Shown here piece by piece: positions 62,439 through 64,000 of a stretch of 64,000 nucleotides of DNA. Source of the DNA: an uncultured Pelagibacteraceae bacterium (GTDB lineage: Bacteria > Pseudomonadota > Alphaproteobacteria > Pelagibacterales > Pelagibacteraceae). The stretch spans positions 34,711-98,710 of the forward strand of contig CACKXA010000002.1 in assembly GCA_902604055.1 (NCBI GenBank), read 5' to 3'. Position numbers and translations under genes: made by a program. Positions within the stretch are counted from its first letter, which is position 1. Each line of letters starts with the position of its first letter. The notes beneath the pieces were generated by a model that made no database searches, was not told where the DNA came from, and saw only the letters and a list, made by a program, of their open reading frames with translations.

Positions 62439-63692
62439 ATGACTGAAAAAAATAATAAAAATATTCTATACTGTTCATTTTGCGGAAAAAGCCAACATGA
62501 AGTGAGAAAACTAATCGCAGGCCCTACAGTTTTTATATGCGATGAATGTGTCGAGCTGTGTATGGATATCATTAAAGAAGAAAATAAAAGTTCTCTTGTA
62601 AAACATCAAGATGGCGTTCCTACTCCAAAAGAAATATGTAATGTTTTAGATGATTATGTAATTGGCCAAAATTTTGCAAAAGAAATTTTATCTGTAGCTG
62701 TTCACAATCATTACAAAAGATTAAATCATGAAACAAAAAATAATAAAGACGTAGAACTATCTAAATCTAATATTCTTTTAGTTGGACCTACAGGATGTGG
62801 AAAAACTTTATTAGCTCAAACTCTAGCAAGAATTTTAGATGTACCTTTTACTATGGCTGATGCAACAACATTAACAGAAGCAGGTTATGTAGGAGAAGAT
62901 GTTGAAAATATAATCTTAAAACTCTTACAAGCTGCAGACTATAATGTTGAAAAGGCTCAAAGAGGAATAGTGTATATTGATGAAGTAGATAAAATTAGTA
63001 GAAAATCAGAAAACCCTTCTATTACTAGAGATGTTTCTGGAGAAGGTGTTCAACAAGCTTTACTAAAGATTATGGAGGGAACTATTGCGAGTGTTCCACC
63101 TCAAGGAGGTAGAAAACATCCTCAACAAGAATTTTTGCAAGTGGATACAACAAACATACTATTTATATGCGGAGGAGCTTTTGCAGGACTTGACAAACTA
63201 ATTGATAGCAGAGGAAAAGGAAGTTCGATTGGTTTCGGAGCTAAAGTAAAAAACTACAAAGAACAATCATTATCGCAAATTATGGAAAAATTAGAACCTG
63301 AAGATTTAATCAAGTATGGTTTGATCCCAGAATTTATTGGAAGAATGCCAATCATTGCAACTTTAAATGATCTTGATGAGAAATCATTAGTAAAAATTTT
63401 AAAAGAACCAAAAAATTCTCTTATAAAGCAATATCAAAGACTATTTGAATTTGAAAGTGTCGAATTAGAATTTTTGGATGAAGGTATCTCAGAAATAGCA
63501 AAAAAAGCAATTTCTAAAAAGACTGGGGCGAGAGGTTTGAGATCAATTTTAGAAAATATTCTTCTTAAAACAATGTTTGAGTTGCCCGATATGGAAGATG
63601 TAATTAAGGTTACTGTAGATAAATCAACAGTAAAAGGTCTATCAGATCCAATTATTACTTACGGCAAAAAACAGTCAACATCTGTAGCTTAA
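62439..63692 (+). CDS. clpX: ATP-dependent Clp protease ATP-binding subunit ClpX
   Basis: Zn finger [58 protein letters not shown]. Confidence 0.97.
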   Translation: MTEKNNKNILYCSFCGKSQHEVRKLIAGPTVFICDECVELCMDIIKEENKSSLVKHQDGVPTPKEICNVLDDYVIGQNFAKEILSVAVHNHYKRLNHETKNNKDVELSKSNILLVGPTGCGKTLLAQTLARILDVPFTMADATTLTEAGYVGEDVENIILKLLQAADYNVEKAQRGIVYIDEVDKISRKSENPSITRDVSGEGVQQALLKIMEGTIASVPPQGGRKHPQQEFLQVDTTNILFICGGAFAGLDKLIDSRGKGSSIGFGAKVKNYKEQSLSQIMEKLEPEDLIKYGLIPEFIGRMPIIATLNDLDEKSLVKILKEPKNSLIKQYQRLFEFESVELEFLDEGISEIAKKAISKKTGARGLRSILENILLKTMFELPDMEDVIKVTVDKSTVKGLSDPIITYGKKQSTSVA

Positions 63693-63705
63693 CTACAATT
63701 TGCTT

Positions 63706-63733
63706 CTTGAAATTACTATATTAATTGCCATAT
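63706..63733 (+). promoter_or_regulatory. candidate heat-shock (RpoH/sigma32-type) promoter upstream of lon
   Basis: CTTGAAA (63706-63712) - 13 nt - TGCCATAT (63726-63733), compared with the E. coli sigma32 pattern CTTGAAA / CCCCATNT. Confidence 0.5.
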
Positions 63734-63742
63734 AAAGTAATT

Positions 63743-64000
63743 ATGAAAGCCACATACGTTAAACCTCTTTTACCTCTAAGAGATATAGTAATATTTCCTT
63801 CAATGGTTGTCCCGCTTTTCGTTGGAAGAGAGAAATCCATTAAAGCGCTTCAAGAAGTGATGAAATCAGATAAGTCTATTGTGTTGGCTACGCAAAAAAA
63901 TTCAGAAGTGGATGACCCCGAAGGCAAAGACCTTTTTGGGTACGGGTGTTTAAGTAAAATACTTCAACTTTTAAAATTGCCTGACGGCACTGTGAAAGTA
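63743..64000 (+). CDS. lon: ATP-dependent protease Lon, 5' part (truncated by window end)
   Basis: Open frame to window end: [86 protein letters not shown]; follows clpX. Confidence 0.95.
   Translation, partial: MKATYVKPLLPLRDIVIFPSMVVPLFVGREKSIKALQEVMKSDKSIVLATQKNSEVDDPEGKDLFGYGCLSKILQLLKLPDGTVKV

Noticed and set aside
1-64000. CRISPR arrays, prophage, transposons, toxin-antitoxin or defence islands, rRNA
   Set aside because: No direct-repeat arrays, integrase/transposase-like ORFs or rRNA-like sequence seen; the gene content is continuous core housekeeping.

Overview
The window is a gene-dense, very AT-rich stretch of bacterial core genome. Gene content and protein style (short spacers, Lys/Asn/Ile-rich proteins, NDUFA12, HdaA, the RF2 frameshift, a SUF cluster) suggest an alphaproteobacterium, most likely SAR11/Pelagibacterales-like; that taxonomic call is inference, no search was run. 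It runs from a truncated alaS at the left edge to a truncated lon at the right edge. It contains about 64 protein-coding genes and one tRNA-Leu(UAG). I found no rRNA, CRISPR array, mobile element, prophage or defence island. Essentially everything is housekeeping: purines, LPS transport, fatty acid synthesis, SUF Fe-S assembly, and tig-clpP-clpX-lon proteostasis. I did not find a convincing wholly new multi-gene system. The most useful signals are: (i) a 25-bp near-perfect palindrome upstream of iscR-suf resembling an IscR type-1 operator; (ii) five iterated ACTTATA/TATAAGT elements in the divergent spacer between a free-standing RNR C-terminal (TSCPD-like) domain gene and NDUFA12; (iii) an IMP dehydrogenase lacking its CBS (Bateman) domain; (iv) a single-nucleotide frameshift in sufS; (v) the prfB programmed +1 frameshift, which the ORF track misses; (vi) a sigma32-like promoter a few bases from the lon start codon; (vii) all ten convergent gene pairs overlapping or nearly touching at their stop codons, usually as a 4-nt shared stop.
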